NCBI GenBank assembly: GCA_945871455.1
Contig: CAMBXJ010000241.1
Span: 1-6,762 of the forward strand
Direction of reading: 5' to 3'
Origin: Asaia bogorensis
GTDB lineage: Bacteria > Pseudomonadota > Alphaproteobacteria > Acetobacterales > Acetobacteraceae
Length of the DNA stretch: 6,762 bases
The position numbers were made by a program, and so were the translations under genes. Under the pieces are notes generated by a model, which was given only the letters and a program-made list of their open reading frames with translations, was not told where the DNA came from and did not search any database. Below, piece by piece: positions 6,307-6,762 of this stretch (its first letter is position 1; each line of letters opens with the position of its first letter).

Positions 6307-6762
6307 ATGAATACCAAGGCGTTCAGATTCGGGGGCGGTCCTTGTCCCGACACGCATGTGCATGTCGGACCTGACAGCCTCTACGACGACGCGGCCGGGT
6401 TCGGCTGGACCGACCATGACGCGCTGCAGGTGCATGATCGGGGCACCGCCGATCCCCTCGACCGCGGGTTTATCGCCAGCCGAAACCCGGCGACCTTCCG
6501 TCTTGCCACCGGTCCAGGCCTGTTCCGGGTGGAATGCCTGATCGGAGACTCCGAAAGGGGCGGCCATTCAACCCAGCTTCACGTGCCCGGGAATAGCGAC
6601 ACAATCCCCGTACTCAATGCGGTCAAAGGCGAACACGTCACGCTGGTCGTGACAGTGGAGGTGACCGGCCCCACGCTCGATATCGGGTTTTCGTCGCCGC
6701 GAAACACGTGGCTGATCAACGCGCTTGCCGTCGCGCCGACCGACCGGATCGCGCCTTTGTGG
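6307..6762 (+). CDS. Protein with an N-terminal carbohydrate-binding-like beta-sandwich, 3'-truncated
   Basis: A frame opens at ATG 6307, preceded by AGGCGGA at six bases, and stays open to the last base, giving 152 codons with the rest outside the window. The protein begins MNTKAFRFGGGPCPDTH and has no signal peptide. The pattern is F-x-FG-x-G near the start, then VGPDSLYDDAAGFGW (20-34), DRGTADPLDRGFI, then LFRVECLIGDSERGG, and later NTWLINALAVAP. This resembles the galactose-binding-like beta-sandwich at the N-terminus of several polysaccharide-acting enzymes, such as rhamnogalacturonan acetylesterase-like and related lyases or hydrolases. In those proteins GYGW follows a Tyr, GD marks a central strand, and INALxI closes the domain. 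The assignment is by pattern memory. The catalytic part, if any, is not visible, so the activity is unknown. The gene is divergent from the FkbM/TPR-glycosyltransferase block, which supports a sugar-related role only weakly. Codon use and GC content look like those of its neighbours. Confidence 0.7.
   Translation, partial: MNTKAFRFGGGPCPDTHVHVGPDSLYDDAAGFGWTDHDALQVHDRGTADPLDRGFIASRNPATFRLATGPGLFRVECLIGDSERGGHSTQLHVPGNSDTIPVLNAVKGEHVTLVVTVEVTGPTLDIGFSSPRNTWLINALAVAPTDRIAPLW

Noticed and set aside
5947..6567. Minus-strand open frame spanning the intergenic region and the 5' part of the 6307 gene
   Set aside because: No recognisable domain. It overlaps the start of a plus-strand gene that has a ribosome-binding site, a possible promoter and a domain-like protein pattern.

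Overview
The window is GC-rich (about two thirds G+C by eye) and uses GC-rich third codon positions and non-ATG starts. Together with the protein families present, this suggests an alphaproteobacterium, most likely Rhodospirillales/Acetobacteraceae. That placement is an inference from style and family resemblance, not a marker-gene result.

Layout. Positions 1-699 (+) hold the 3' part of a PEP mutase/isocitrate lyase superfamily gene whose start lies outside the window. Facing it is a minus-strand block read from right to left: an FkbM-type methyltransferase gene broken by an in-frame TAG (5950-5252), a TPR-containing glycosyltransferase (5145-3850), a ligase-associated Lhr-like DEXH helicase (start 3866 or 3845, end 1377) and the ligase-associated metallophosphoesterase PdeM (1380-667). 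The helicase and pdeM overlap by four bases (ATGA). The helicase follows the glycosyltransferase within a few bases, and pdeM overlaps the converging lyase-family gene by 33 bp. A divergent intergenic region of about 356 bp (5951-6306) separates this block from a plus-strand gene starting at 6307. That gene runs off the right edge and encodes a protein whose N-terminus looks like a carbohydrate-binding beta-sandwich.

Functionally there are two themes. Lhr and PdeM belong to the known bacterial DNA-repair set that usually also contains an ATP-dependent DNA ligase and an MBL-fold exonuclease (Lig and Exo). Those two partners are not in this window. The other theme is sugar and surface chemistry: a TPR glycosyltransferase, an FkbM methyltransferase remnant and a putative carbohydrate-active protein. 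The repair pair has come to lie directly downstream of the sugar genes and may be co-transcribed with them.

I found no RNA gene, insertion sequence, CRISPR array or clearly new system. The most notable points are the premature stop in an otherwise intact methyltransferase gene, the Lhr-PdeM pair separated from Lig-Exo, and a lyase-family protein lacking the K(K/R)CGH catalytic signature.
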